From an uncultured Anderseniella sp. (GTDB taxonomy: Bacteria; Pseudomonadota; Alphaproteobacteria; Rhizobiales; Aestuariivirgaceae), in the NCBI GenBank assembly GCA_947488295.1, contig CANKYU010000006.1, forward strand, positions 248,001-312,000: a stretch of 64,000 nt of DNA. The letters are read 5' to 3'. A program made the translations under genes and the position numbers. Below, piece by piece: positions 25,578 to 34,549 of the stretch; within the stretch, counting starts at the first letter, position 1; each line of letters opens with the position of its first letter. The notes below the pieces were generated by a model that was given only the letters and a program-made list of their open reading frames with translations, was not told where the DNA came from and did not search any database.

Positions 25578-26999
25578 CTAGACCGAGTAGTACATGTCGT
25601 ACTCGACCGGGTGCGGCGTCATTTCGAAACGCATGTTCTCTTCCATTTTCAGGTCGATATAGGCATCGATCTGATCGTCGGAGAATACGCCGCCAGCCTT
25701 GAGGTATTCCCGGTCACTGTCCAGGGACTCAAGCGCTTCACGAAGCGACGCACATACTGTCGGAATGTCCTTCAGTTCTTCCGGCGGCAGGTCGTAAAGA
25801 TCCTTGTCCATCGGGTCGCCCGGGTTGATCTTGTTCATGATGCCGTCCATGCCGGCCATGACCATGGCGGAAAACGCCAGGTATGGATTGGCGGTCGGGT
25901 CGGGGAAACGCACTTCGACACGTTTGCCGTTCGGTGATGCCGTCCACGGAATACGGCACGAGGCCGACCGGTTGCGCGACGAATACGCCAGCAGAACAGG
26001 GGCCTCGTAACCGGGCACCAGACGCTTGTAGGAATTGGTGGACGGGTTGGTGAAGGCGTTCAGTGACTTGGCGTGCTTGATGATGCCGCCGATATAGTAG
26101 AGGCAGGTTTCCGACAGGTCGGCATACTGATTGCCGGCAAACAGTGGCTTGCCGCCCTTCCAGATCGACTGGTGAACGTGCATGCCGGAACCGTTGTCAC
26201 CGAACACGGGCTTCGGCATGAAGGTTGCCGACTTGCCGTACTGATGCGCGACATTGTGGATGGCATACTTGTAGATCTGCAGATGATCGGCACACTTTGT
26301 CAGTGTCTCGAACTTGATGCCGAGTTCGTGCTGTGCAGCAGCCACTTCGTGGTGATGTTTTTCAACGGTGACGCCCATGGAGGCCATGGCCGCCAGCATC
26401 TCGCCGCGAATGTCCTGGCCGGAGTCAACCGGGTTTACCGGGAAGTAGCCGCCCTTTGTGCGCGGGCGGTGACCCATATTGCCCATTTCATATTCGGCAT
26501 CCATGTTCGACGGCAGTTCGGTTGAGTCCACCTTGAAGCCGGTGTTGTAGGGATCGGCTGCAAAGCGCACGTCGTCGAACATGAAGAATTCCGCTTCCGG
26601 GCCGACCGTGATGGAGTCGCCGATGCCGGTCGACTTCACATAGGCTTCCGCCTTCTTGGCTGTGGTGCGCGGATCACGCTCATAGGCTTCGCCGGTGCCT
26701 GGCTCGAGAATGTCGCAGAACACGGCTGCGGTCTTCTGGGCATAGAACGGATCGACATGCAGGGTGCCCGGGTCCAGCATCAGGACCATGTCGGACTCAT
26801 TGATGGCTTTCCAGCCGGCAATCGATGACCCGTCGAACATCAGGCCATCGGCCCACACATCTTCGTCAATCGTCGAGATGTCCTGTGTCACGTGCTGCAT
26901 TTTCCCGCGCGGATCTGTAAAGCGCAGGTCGACATACTTGATGTCGTTGTCTTTCAGGTACTTCATTGCTCCTGCAACAGGAGAAGGTGTCTTGGCCAT
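25578..26999 (-). CDS. glnA: glutamine synthetase, type I
   Basis: A 473-residue enzyme, the length of bacterial GSI-beta dodecamers. It shows the DGSSIAGWK loop near residue 55, GPEAEFFMFDDVRF metal ligands, HHEVAAAQHELG, NGSGMHVHQSIWKGG and the adenylylation-site region PMDKDLYDLPPEE close to residue 400, whose tyrosine is the target of GlnE in this type. It fixes ammonia onto glutamate using ATP. It follows glnB by 91 bases and shares the sigma-54-type promoter upstream of glnB. Confidence 0.97.
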   Translation of the reverse strand: MAKTPSPVAGAMKYLKDNDIKYVDLRFTDPRGKMQHVTQDISTIDEDVWADGLMFDGSSIAGWKAINESDMVLMLDPGTLHVDPFYAQKTAAVFCDILEPGTGEAYERDPRTTAKKAEAYVKSTGIGDSITVGPEAEFFMFDDVRFAADPYNTGFKVDSTELPSNMDAEYEMGNMGHRPRTKGGYFPVNPVDSGQDIRGEMLAAMASMGVTVEKHHHEVAAAQHELGIKFETLTKCADHLQIYKYAIHNVAHQYGKSATFMPKPVFGDNGSGMHVHQSIWKGGKPLFAGNQYADLSETCLYYIGGIIKHAKSLNAFTNPSTNSYKRLVPGYEAPVLLAYSSRNRSASCRIPWTASPNGKRVEVRFPDPTANPYLAFSAMVMAGMDGIMNKINPGDPMDKDLYDLPPEELKDIPTVCASLREALESLDSDREYLKAGGVFSDDQIDAYIDLKMEENMRFEMTPHPVEYDMYYSV

Positions 27000-27090
27000 C
27001 TGTTTGCCCTCGTCATCTTTCGGTTAAGTTGGGTTAGGGGTGGTTTTTACGAATTTGCTTTGCGTCGGGTTGTGATCGTGGCTGGTCTGG

Positions 27091-27429
<339 letters not shown>

Positions 27430-27496
27430 TCTGCCTCCAACAGTGAATTAACGGGTTTCAGTTGTGTCGCCGCGAAGATTGTTAACACTCGCGGGT

Positions 27497-27512
27497 TGCA
27501 TGAGCCGTGCCA
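27497..27512 (-). promoter_or_regulatory. sigma-54-type promoter of glnBA
   Basis: Read on the minus strand, TGGCACGGCTCATGCA matches the sigma-54 consensus TGGCAC-N5-TTGC, with GG and GC separated by exactly 10 bases. It lies about 70 bases before the glnB start, leaving a short leader. This is the expected control for nitrogen-regulated glnBA. Upstream of it (27,520-27,640) I see only imperfect candidates for NtrC sites, for example near TTGTGCA at 27598-27604. Confidence 0.7.
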
Positions 27513-27793
27513 ATCCCCCGGACACAACATTGTCTATCTTAAACAACGCTTTGGACTTGTCAGTTGAATCTGGTCGCTGAAGGTGTGGTGTCAAATATTG
27601 TGCAGTTGCCTAAAAAAGAGGCACAAAACACCGGTTTGCAATCTGTCTGAAAGCTGGCGGGGGAAGCATCTTGACCGCTTCAAATCAGCCTGCCTGACAA
27701 CTCATCGGATTAACCCGGTTGACGGCGTTGCGATCAGGCATCACATAGCTGACGTTCGTGTGGATTCACCAAACCAACGAGAAGATACCCGTC

Positions 27794-28588
27794 ATGCTTC
27801 GATCAAGTCTCGCCAGTCTCGTTAATCACGCTCGTTTCGAAAAAGTCATCGTCGGCTTGATTGTGCTCAACGCCATTACGTTGGGTCTGGAAACAAGCCC
27901 CTGGTGGACCAGCCGGTTCGGTGAAGCTCTCATGTTTGTCGATAGGGCGATACTGGCCATCTTTGTGGCTGAGGTGACGGCACGGCTGATTGTCGATTTC
28001 AGGGGCTTCTGGCGTGATCCCTGGCGGATATTCGATTTTGCCATCGTGGCGGTTGCCCTGATGCCGGCAACCGGCGCGTTCTCCGTGCTGCGGGCCTTCC
28101 GGATTCTGCGGGTACTGCGGCTGATCTCCACGATCAAGGCGATCCGGCGGGTGGTCACCGGGCTGCTGGCCGCCATTCCCGGCATGAGTTCAATCGTGCT
28201 GCTGCTGGGGCTGATCTTCTACATATTCTCGGTGATCTCCACCAAGTTGTTTGCTGCTTCGTTCCCGCAATGGTTCGGTTCGCTCGGCGAAAGCGCCTAT
28301 TCACTGTTCCAGATCATGACGCTGGAAAGCTGGTCCATGGGCATTGTGCGTCCGGTGATGGAGCAGTACCCGCTTGCCTGGGCGCTGTTCGTGCCGTTTA
28401 TCCTGGTGACGTCCTTTACTGTGCTGAACCTGTTTATCGGCGTGATTGTCGACGCCATGCAGAAAGAACATGAGGCCGAAGCCCAGGCTGATCGGGCGGA
28501 CCTGCACAAGGAAGTTTCAAGCATTTTGACGGAAGTGCGCAGCCTGCGGGCAGAGATCGCTGAACTCAAGGCGACAAAGGCTTCCTGA
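27794..28588 (+). CDS. bacterial voltage-gated sodium channel (NaChBac/NavAb type)
   Basis: A 264-residue single-domain six-helix channel. The S4 voltage sensor has arginines every third residue (R100, R103, R106, R109 in LRAFRILRVLR). The pore holds TLESWSMGIVRPV at residues 176-188, which is the sodium-selective filter (TLESW) of NavAb and NaChBac; a potassium channel would show TVGYG. The N-terminal S1 (FEKVIVGLIVLNAITLG) is typical. S6 (LNLFIGVIVDAM) is followed by a heptad-like C-terminal coiled coil (HKEVSSILTEVRSLRAEIAEL). The ATG at 27794 is preferred to a GTG at 27758. Tetramer, inner membrane. Confidence 0.93.
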   Translation: MLRSSLASLVNHARFEKVIVGLIVLNAITLGLETSPWWTSRFGEALMFVDRAILAIFVAEVTARLIVDFRGFWRDPWRIFDFAIVAVALMPATGAFSVLRAFRILRVLRLISTIKAIRRVVTGLLAAIPGMSSIVLLLGLIFYIFSVISTKLFAASFPQWFGSLGESAYSLFQIMTLESWSMGIVRPVMEQYPLAWALFVPFILVTSFTVLNLFIGVIVDAMQKEHEAEAQADRADLHKEVSSILTEVRSLRAEIAELKATKAS

Positions 28589-28608
28589 GTGGGTTAAGCT
28601 CACAGGCC

Positions 28609-30090
28609 ATGAACGAGCTGCTGACACCGGAACAGATGTATGAAGCCGACCGCCTCACCATAGAAGCGGGCGTGCCCGGCATCGATCTCATGGAGGCGGC
28701 CGGGCTTGCCTGTGCCGAGTTCATTAGAACCCTGAGCGAGCCGTGCCCGGTCTGTGTGGTGTGCGGGCCGGGCAACAATGGCGGCGATGGCTTTGTGATT
28801 GCCCGCCTGCTGGTTGAGGCCGGCTGGCCGGTCAAATTGCTGCTCGCGGGCGAACCGGCTTTGCTCAGGGGCGACGCAGCCGAAGCCGCAAAGGCCTGGA
28901 AAGGGGAGGTGTTGCCGGCACATGCGGACAAGCTGGACGGCGCCGCGCTTGTCGTGGACGCGCTGTTCGGGGCCGGGCTGTCGCGTAATATTGACGGCGA
29001 ACTTGCCGAATTGATCAAGGCGGTCAATGAAGCCGATGCGGTGCGCGTCGCAGTTGATATGCCCAGCGGTATCGACGGCGCATCAGGCAATATCCGCGGC
29101 ACTGCGGTTGATGCCGATCACACGATCACGTTTTTTCGGGCAAAGCCGGGGCACTATCTTGAACCGGGCCGGAGCCGGCGCGGCGCGTTGCATGTGGTGG
29201 ACATCGGCATTGCCGATGACGTGCTGGACGCCATTGATGCGAGCTGCCGCCTCAATGCGCCCGATGAAGTCGCAGATGCCATTCCGGTGCCGGATGCTGC
29301 CGCTCACAAATATGCCCGCGGTTCCGCCTTGATGGTATCCGGCAATGCCTGGAACACCGGAGCTGCGAGGCTTGCCGCCATGTCGGCGCTGCGGGTCGGG
29401 GCAGGGCTGGTGACAATGGCGGCATGTGAAGACGCGCTGCCGGTCCTGGCAAACCACCTGACGGCTATCATGCTGCGCAAGGCCGACAATGCACGTGAGC
29501 TTTCCAGGCTGCTGGACGACAAACGCATAACTGCCTGTGGTATCGGCCCCGCCTGTGGTGTGGGACATCAGACTGTTGAACAGGTCCTCAGCGTTCTGTC
29601 CGCCGGATGTGCAGTGGTTCTGGATGCAGATGCCCTGACCAGTTTCAAGGGCAATGCCGAACTGCTTTTCAGTGCCATTATGGCAAAGCCGGACAGGCAG
29701 GTGATCCTGACCCCGCATGAAGGTGAATTTGACCGGCTTTTCAGTGGCGTATGTGATCCCGGTGATTCAAAATGCGAGCGTGCCGCCGGGGCTGCAAAAG
29801 CAAGTGGCGCGGTGGTTGTGCTGAAAGGGCCGGATACTGTGATCGCCGACAGTGGCGGACGCTGCGCCATCAATGCCAATGCGCCTGCCTCGCTCGCCAC
29901 GGCCGGATCCGGTGATGTCCTTGCGGGCCTTTGTCTCGGCTTGCTGGCACAAGGTGTTCCGGCATTTGAAGCGGCAGGCGGTGCCGTGTGGCTGCACGGT
30001 GACGCGGCCAGCCGGTTCGGGCCCGGACTGATAGCCGAGGACTTGCCCGGCTGCATACCTGCGGCCCTCGCGAGTCTGAACGATTTGTAA
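28609..30090 (+). CDS. nnrDE: bifunctional NAD(P)HX epimerase / ADP-dependent NAD(P)HX dehydratase
   Basis: A 493-residue fusion of two repair enzymes. The N-terminal half (to about residue 210) is the YjeF_N/NnrE epimerase, with CGPGNNGGDGFVIARLL and DALFGAGLSR. The C-terminal half is the NnrD/carbohydrate-kinase-like dehydratase, with ALRVGAGLVTMA, LTPHEGEFDRLF and TAGSGDVLAGLCLGLLAQG. Together they turn damaged hydrated NADH or NADPH back to the normal coenzyme. The gene is 20 bases after the sodium channel, a packing relation only. Confidence 0.95.
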   Translation: MNELLTPEQMYEADRLTIEAGVPGIDLMEAAGLACAEFIRTLSEPCPVCVVCGPGNNGGDGFVIARLLVEAGWPVKLLLAGEPALLRGDAAEAAKAWKGEVLPAHADKLDGAALVVDALFGAGLSRNIDGELAELIKAVNEADAVRVAVDMPSGIDGASGNIRGTAVDADHTITFFRAKPGHYLEPGRSRRGALHVVDIGIADDVLDAIDASCRLNAPDEVADAIPVPDAAAHKYARGSALMVSGNAWNTGAARLAAMSALRVGAGLVTMAACEDALPVLANHLTAIMLRKADNARELSRLLDDKRITACGIGPACGVGHQTVEQVLSVLSAGCAVVLDADALTSFKGNAELLFSAIMAKPDRQVILTPHEGEFDRLFSGVCDPGDSKCERAAGAAKASGAVVVLKGPDTVIADSGGRCAINANAPASLATAGSGDVLAGLCLGLLAQGVPAFEAAGGAVWLHGDAASRFGPGLIAEDLPGCIPAALASLNDL

Positions 30091-30150
30091 TCTTTGTCTC
30101 GCAGTTTTGTGAGCGCGCCTGCCGAATGTGCTGTGTTAGGGTCCATCCCG

Positions 30151-30669
30151 ATGAAAACACGCGCCTTTATCATATCGCTGTTCATGATTGTGCTGGCACC
30201 TGTGGTGCTGGCAGCCGATAGTCTGCGGGCTCTGCAGAGCCTGAAAGATGCACGCACGCTGGATGTGTCCGCAAAGCAGTTTGAACCGGCAAGCGTTCAG
30301 GACAGGCCGGTGGTTGTGGCTTTCTTCGCCTCGTGGTGTCCGCCATGCACCAACGAGTTTGATGAAATGGCCAAGGTTCAGGCTGCCATTGGCGACAGGC
30401 CGGTGACCTTCATTGGTATCAACCTGTTCGAGGCCTGGGGCGGCGAGAAGGATCCGGCCCGCATGGCACGGTTTATCGCCCGCACCACGCCGCAGTTTGC
30501 GTTGATTGAAGGCAGCCCGGAGATATCAGCGGCATTCGGCACCATCGAGCGTATTCCGACCATGGTTGTGTTCGGTTCCGACGGTCGGGAAACCTGGCGG
30601 TTTGTGCACGAGCGCGGCGCTGTCAAAACCCATGCAACTGCCGAGGAGATCATGCAGGCACTGCAGTGA
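30151..30669 (+). CDS. periplasmic thioredoxin-fold protein (TlpA/ResA-like)
   Basis: A 172-residue protein. The start at 30151 gives a Sec signal, MKTRAFIISLFMIVLAPVV, cleaved near AADS. The mature part has ASWCPPCTNEF, with C63-X2-C66, the CPPC active site of thioredoxin-like disulfide reductases. An insertion of about 30 residues (INLFEAWGGEKDPARMAR) follows, then the cis-Pro region IERIPTMVVFGSDGRETWRF. It reduces or isomerises disulfides outside the inner membrane, for example in cytochrome c maturation. No maturation genes adjoin it. Confidence 0.85.
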   Translation: MKTRAFIISLFMIVLAPVVLAADSLRALQSLKDARTLDVSAKQFEPASVQDRPVVVAFFASWCPPCTNEFDEMAKVQAAIGDRPVTFIGINLFEAWGGEKDPARMARFIARTTPQFALIEGSPEISAAFGTIERIPTMVVFGSDGRETWRFVHERGAVKTHATAEEIMQALQ

Positions 30670-30802
30670 GCTGAGCGGCTGTTGAACAAGATTAAAGATC
30701 CTGACCCTAAACCTCTGGCATCCCGGCACATGCTTTGCTATACACCGGCGCGATTGCTGACGTACGGCGCGCTTGGTAAAGGCGCGCCGCCGGTCTTTTC
30801 AA

Positions 30803-30887
30803 GCGGGCGTGGCGGAATTGGTAGACGCACTAGATTTAGGTTCTAGCGGTGAAAGCTGTGGGGGTTCAAGTCCCTCCGCCCGCACCA
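30803..30887 (+). tRNA. tRNA-Leu (anticodon TAG)
   Basis: The acceptor stem GCGGGCG pairs with CGCCCGC, the discriminator A is followed by encoded CCA, and the anticodon loop TTTAGGT is closed by CTAGA/TCTAG. The total of 85 bases with a short variable arm is normal for a class II leucine tRNA. The D-loop reads GGCGGAATTGGTAGACGC and the T-loop GGTTCAAGTCC. It reads CUA codons. It sits upstream of the trigger factor gene on the same strand. Confidence 0.96.
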
Positions 30888-30991
30888 GAGACTAAACGAT
30901 CAGGGACTGTTGAATTTAACTGAAGGTCCGAATTGTCCGGGTGGATCCGGCGTCGGCCCTTGATGTAAGGCTTATAAGGATATCAAACATC

Positions 30992-32467
30992 ATGCAGGTG
31001 ACCGAAACACTCAATGAAGGCCTCAAGCGCGAGCTTAAAGTCGTCATTCCGGCGGGGGACCTTCAGGCTCGTGTAGACGAGCGGCTGGAAGAATTGAAAG
31101 CCACTGCCCAGATCAAGGGGTTTCGGCCGGGCAAGGTGCCGATCGGTCATCTGAAAAAGCTGTACGGCCAGTCCGCCATGGCTGAAGTCGTGCAGAAGTC
31201 CATCGAAACTTCGAGCACCGAAGCCCTGAACGAGAAAAGCCTCAAGGCAGCCTACCAGCCGGAAATCGTGCTGCCGGAAGACGAAAAAGATGTGCAGGCC
31301 GTGATGAGCGGTGATGCCGACCTGTCTTTCACCATGAACTTTGAGGTGGTCCCGGATATTGAAATCAAGGACTTCAAGAACCTGAAGGTTGAACGGCTGG
31401 TGGTTGAGGTTACCGAAGAACATCTGAACGAGGCGCTGGAAAACATTGCCGGCCAGTACAAGGATTATGAAGACCGCGCCAAGGGTGCCGCCGAGGACGG
31501 CGACCGTGTTACAATCAGCTTTGTAGGCAAGGTCGACGGCGAAGTGTTTGAAGGTGGTATTGCTGATGATGTGCCGCTGGAACTGGGCTCAGGCTCGTTT
31601 ATCCCTGGCTTTGAAGAGCAGTTGGTCGGTGCGAAAGCTGGCGACGAAAAAACCGTCACGGTCTCCTTCCCGGCAGAGTATGGTGTTGAACACCTGGCCG
31701 GAAAGCCGGCGGAATTCGATGTGAAAGTCTCCAAGATCGAACAGCCCAAGGCTGCCAGCATCGATGAGGCCTTTGCTGAGAAACTTGGCATGGAAAGTGT
31801 CGACAAGCTCAAGGAAATGGTCAACGAACGCATCGCGGATGAGTTTGGCAACATGTCCGGAGCCAAGCTGAAACGCGATATGCTTGATGCGCTGGACTCA
31901 GAATACAAGTTTGACCTGCCGCAGAAGCTGGTCGACCAGGAGTTTGAACAGATCTGGGCTGCTCTGGAACGGGAAATGGAAGGCGAGGGCAAGACCTTCG
32001 CTGACGAGGACACCACCGAAGAAGAGGTTCGCGACGAGTACAAGGCCATTGCAGAACGCCGCGTGCGTCTCGGCCTCGTCATCGGAACCATCGGTGAGGC
32101 TGCCGGCGTTACAGTTGGTGATGAAGAATTGCAGCGTGGCCTGATGGACCGGGCCCGCCAGTTCCCCGGCCAGGAAAAGGAAGTGTTCGAGTTCTATCGC
32201 AACAACCCCAACGCGCTGGTTGAAATCCGCGGCCCGCTGTTTGAGCAGAAGGTCGTCGATCATATTGCGGAATCAGCCACCGTCAGCGAACGCACGGTAA
32301 GCCGTGAAGCATTGCAGCACATGCTGGAACATGACCACGAACATGGCGAAGACGGCGATCATTCCGATAAAGGTTCAGATGCCAAGCCGGCCAAGAAAGC
32401 CGCTGCCAAGAAGACAGCAGCCAAAAAGGCACCGGCCAAGAAGGCCGCGAAGAAGAAGGCTGACTGA
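30992..32467 (+). CDS. tig: trigger factor (ribosome-associated chaperone and prolyl isomerase)
   Basis: A 491-residue chaperone. The ATG at 30992 is chosen because AAGGA precedes it and the upstream in-frame part is atypical. An N-terminal ribosome-binding domain (FRPGKVPIGHLKKLYG) is followed by an FKBP-type isomerase domain (about residues 165-250: GDRVTISFVGKVDGEVFEGG, FIPGFEEQLVGAKAGDEKTV) and a long helical C-domain. The last 60 residues form a His/Asp patch (HDHEHGEDGDHSD) and then Lys/Ala/Pro repeats (AKKAPAKKAAKKKAD) absent from E. coli trigger factor. It folds nascent chains and leads the tig-clp-lon block. Confidence 0.95.
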   Translation: MQVTETLNEGLKRELKVVIPAGDLQARVDERLEELKATAQIKGFRPGKVPIGHLKKLYGQSAMAEVVQKSIETSSTEALNEKSLKAAYQPEIVLPEDEKDVQAVMSGDADLSFTMNFEVVPDIEIKDFKNLKVERLVVEVTEEHLNEALENIAGQYKDYEDRAKGAAEDGDRVTISFVGKVDGEVFEGGIADDVPLELGSGSFIPGFEEQLVGAKAGDEKTVTVSFPAEYGVEHLAGKPAEFDVKVSKIEQPKAASIDEAFAEKLGMESVDKLKEMVNERIADEFGNMSGAKLKRDMLDALDSEYKFDLPQKLVDQEFEQIWAALEREMEGEGKTFADEDTTEEEVRDEYKAIAERRVRLGLVIGTIGEAAGVTVGDEELQRGLMDRARQFPGQEKEVFEFYRNNPNALVEIRGPLFEQKVVDHIAESATVSERTVSREALQHMLEHDHEHGEDGDHSDKGSDAKPAKKAAAKKTAAKKAPAKKAAKKKAD

Positions 32468-32550
32468 GTTTCCGGCCGGTCTTCGGCAGCACGGACAACC
32501 GGCGAACCGTCTGCAGAAAATGCGTACCGGTTCATGCGGCGAGAAAGATC

Positions 32551-32577
32551 AGGGCGGCCCATCAGGCCGCCCTTTTT
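32551..32577 (+). terminator. rho-independent terminator after tig
   Basis: A 9-bp GC-rich stem, AGGGCGGCC with GGCCGCCCT, and a 5-base loop, followed by TTTTT. It lies about 85 bases past the tig stop and closes that transcript. Confidence 0.85.
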
Positions 32578-32770
32578 GCGGCCGTTGAAGCGCACGCAAC
32601 TGCCCGGCAGTGATCGCAGGTTGTTAAACGGATCAACGGGCCGGCAGGCGCACCCGCAGGGTTGGCCTATCACTTTGAAAGCGATCAGGTTTATGATTGT
32701 TGGGACTAACAACCGGGAATCATCCCGATCTTGTTGCAGTCAGCAGCGGTGACATGTCAATACAGCAACC

Positions 32771-34342
32771 ATGCAAGCAGATTACATAATCATCGGGGCA
32801 GGGTCGGCGGGTTGTGCGCTGGCGTCACGCCTAAGCGAAAATCCTGACATTCAGGTCCTGTTGCTGGAAGCCGGCGGCAGCAATACTTCTGCATTGCTGC
32901 GCGCGCCTGCGGGCTTTGCCGCCTTGCTGCCATGGCCAATCAGCAACTGGGCTTTCAGGACCGAACCCCAGCCCGGTCTGAAAGGACGCAAGGGCTACCA
33001 GCCCCGCGGCAAAGGCCTCGGCGGGTCGTCGGCGATAAACGCCATGGTCTACACACGCGGCCGCCAGCGCGACTACGACGATTGGGATGTTTCCGGGTGG
33101 CGTTGGCGAGATGTGGAACCGTCGTTTGCGGCACTCGAAACCGGCGGCCTGACCGTAAGTGATCAGGCAGAACCGTTTGCGGCAACAGACATGTTTCTTG
33201 ACGCCTGTGCGGCGTCTGGCCTGCCGCTGACGCCGCGGTTTGACGAGTTGGACGCAGAGGCGTCCGGCCTGTATCGCACCACGATCAGGGATGGAGAAAG
33301 GTGCTCATCTGCCGATGCCTTCCTGCGGCCGGTCAGCCAGCGCAAGAACCTGACTGTACTGACCAAGGCAAGGGCCGGCGCTGTTCTTCTGTCCGAAGGC
33401 CATGCAGTTGGCGTGCGCTACTACAAGGACAGGGCCTGGCGCGAAGCTCTCGCCACCCACGAAGTGATCCTGTGCGCAGGCGTTTTTCAGACCCCGCAAC
33501 TGTTGATGCTGTCCGGCATCGGTCCGTCGCGCGAATTGCAGGCACATGATATCCCGGTACTGCTCGACAGGCCGGGAGTAGGGGCCAACCTCCAGGATCA
33601 TGTCGACTACGTCATGACCTATAAAACAAAACCGGGCCCGGAGACGCTTGGAGCATCCGCCGGTGGCGGCAAGGCAATCATGGATGCCGTGAAGCAGTGG
33701 CGCAAGCATCGCACGGGCAGGCTGACATCACCGATTGCCGAGGCAGGCGCTTTTATCAAGAGCCGGGATGATCTGGAGACACCAGATCTGCAACTACATT
33801 TCGCACCCGGCATTGTCGATAATCACGGCCGCAAGATGCACGCCGGCCATGGTATGTCGATCCATCTGTCGTTGCTGAAACCGAATTCAAAGGGCCGGGT
33901 TTCCCTCCACTCCAGGAACCCGCTGCAGGCGCCTTTGATCAACCCGCAATACCTAACCCACGCAGATGACGTCGACCGCCTGGTTTCAGGCTTCAAAAGG
34001 GTCCGGCAGCTGTTTCAGCATGAGGCGTTCGCCTCAATCCGGCGCAAGGAGTTGCACACAGACGGCGTCACCGGCGATGCTGAAATCATCAACTGGATCA
34101 GGAAACGCGCCGATACGCTGTACCACCCTGTCGGCACCTGCCGGATGGGCGGGGCCGAGGAGGCAATGAGTGTCGTCGGACCCGATCTGAAGGTAAATGG
34201 TGTTGACGGGTTGCGAGTGGCGGATGCGTCTGTGATGCCCCGGATCATATCCGCCAACACCAATGCAGCTGCCATGATGATCGGCTGGCGCGCCGGCGGC
34301 CTGATCGCCAAGCAGGCTGGGATCAAGGTACAGGATACGTGA
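32771..34342 (+). CDS. GMC family oxidoreductase (choline dehydrogenase/alcohol oxidase-like)
   Basis: A 523-residue FAD enzyme. The Rossmann loop IIGAGSAGCALASRLSE opens the protein, GLGGSSAINAMVYTRG near residue 80 is GMC signature 1, and GVFQTPQLLMLSGIG is signature 2. The C-terminal active-site region reads YHPVGTCRMG. It is probably a dehydrogenase of a primary alcohol or choline-type substrate. No betaine aldehyde dehydrogenase gene is near, so betaine synthesis cannot be claimed. It follows a terminator and begins a new transcript. The start has only a weak ribosome-binding site. Confidence 0.92.
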   Translation: MQADYIIIGAGSAGCALASRLSENPDIQVLLLEAGGSNTSALLRAPAGFAALLPWPISNWAFRTEPQPGLKGRKGYQPRGKGLGGSSAINAMVYTRGRQRDYDDWDVSGWRWRDVEPSFAALETGGLTVSDQAEPFAATDMFLDACAASGLPLTPRFDELDAEASGLYRTTIRDGERCSSADAFLRPVSQRKNLTVLTKARAGAVLLSEGHAVGVRYYKDRAWREALATHEVILCAGVFQTPQLLMLSGIGPSRELQAHDIPVLLDRPGVGANLQDHVDYVMTYKTKPGPETLGASAGGGKAIMDAVKQWRKHRTGRLTSPIAEAGAFIKSRDDLETPDLQLHFAPGIVDNHGRKMHAGHGMSIHLSLLKPNSKGRVSLHSRNPLQAPLINPQYLTHADDVDRLVSGFKRVRQLFQHEAFASIRRKELHTDGVTGDAEIINWIRKRADTLYHPVGTCRMGGAEEAMSVVGPDLKVNGVDGLRVADASVMPRIISANTNAAAMMIGWRAGGLIAKQAGIKVQDT

Positions 34343-34549
34343 CCGGAAGATGACGGTTCAGGCGAGATAGCCTGCTGCATGGAAGACATCCGCACATCTG
34401 TACTCGATTGGGCTGCAATGCCGACAACCTTGCCGTCACACGAGTGGTGAAATCGGAACCGCTCAGTTTGAAAATCCTTATAGTGCAATTTGGCAATCGC
34501 TCAACCAAAGCTTATGCGAAGGCATTTCCCGCAATACAGGAAAGTTACG

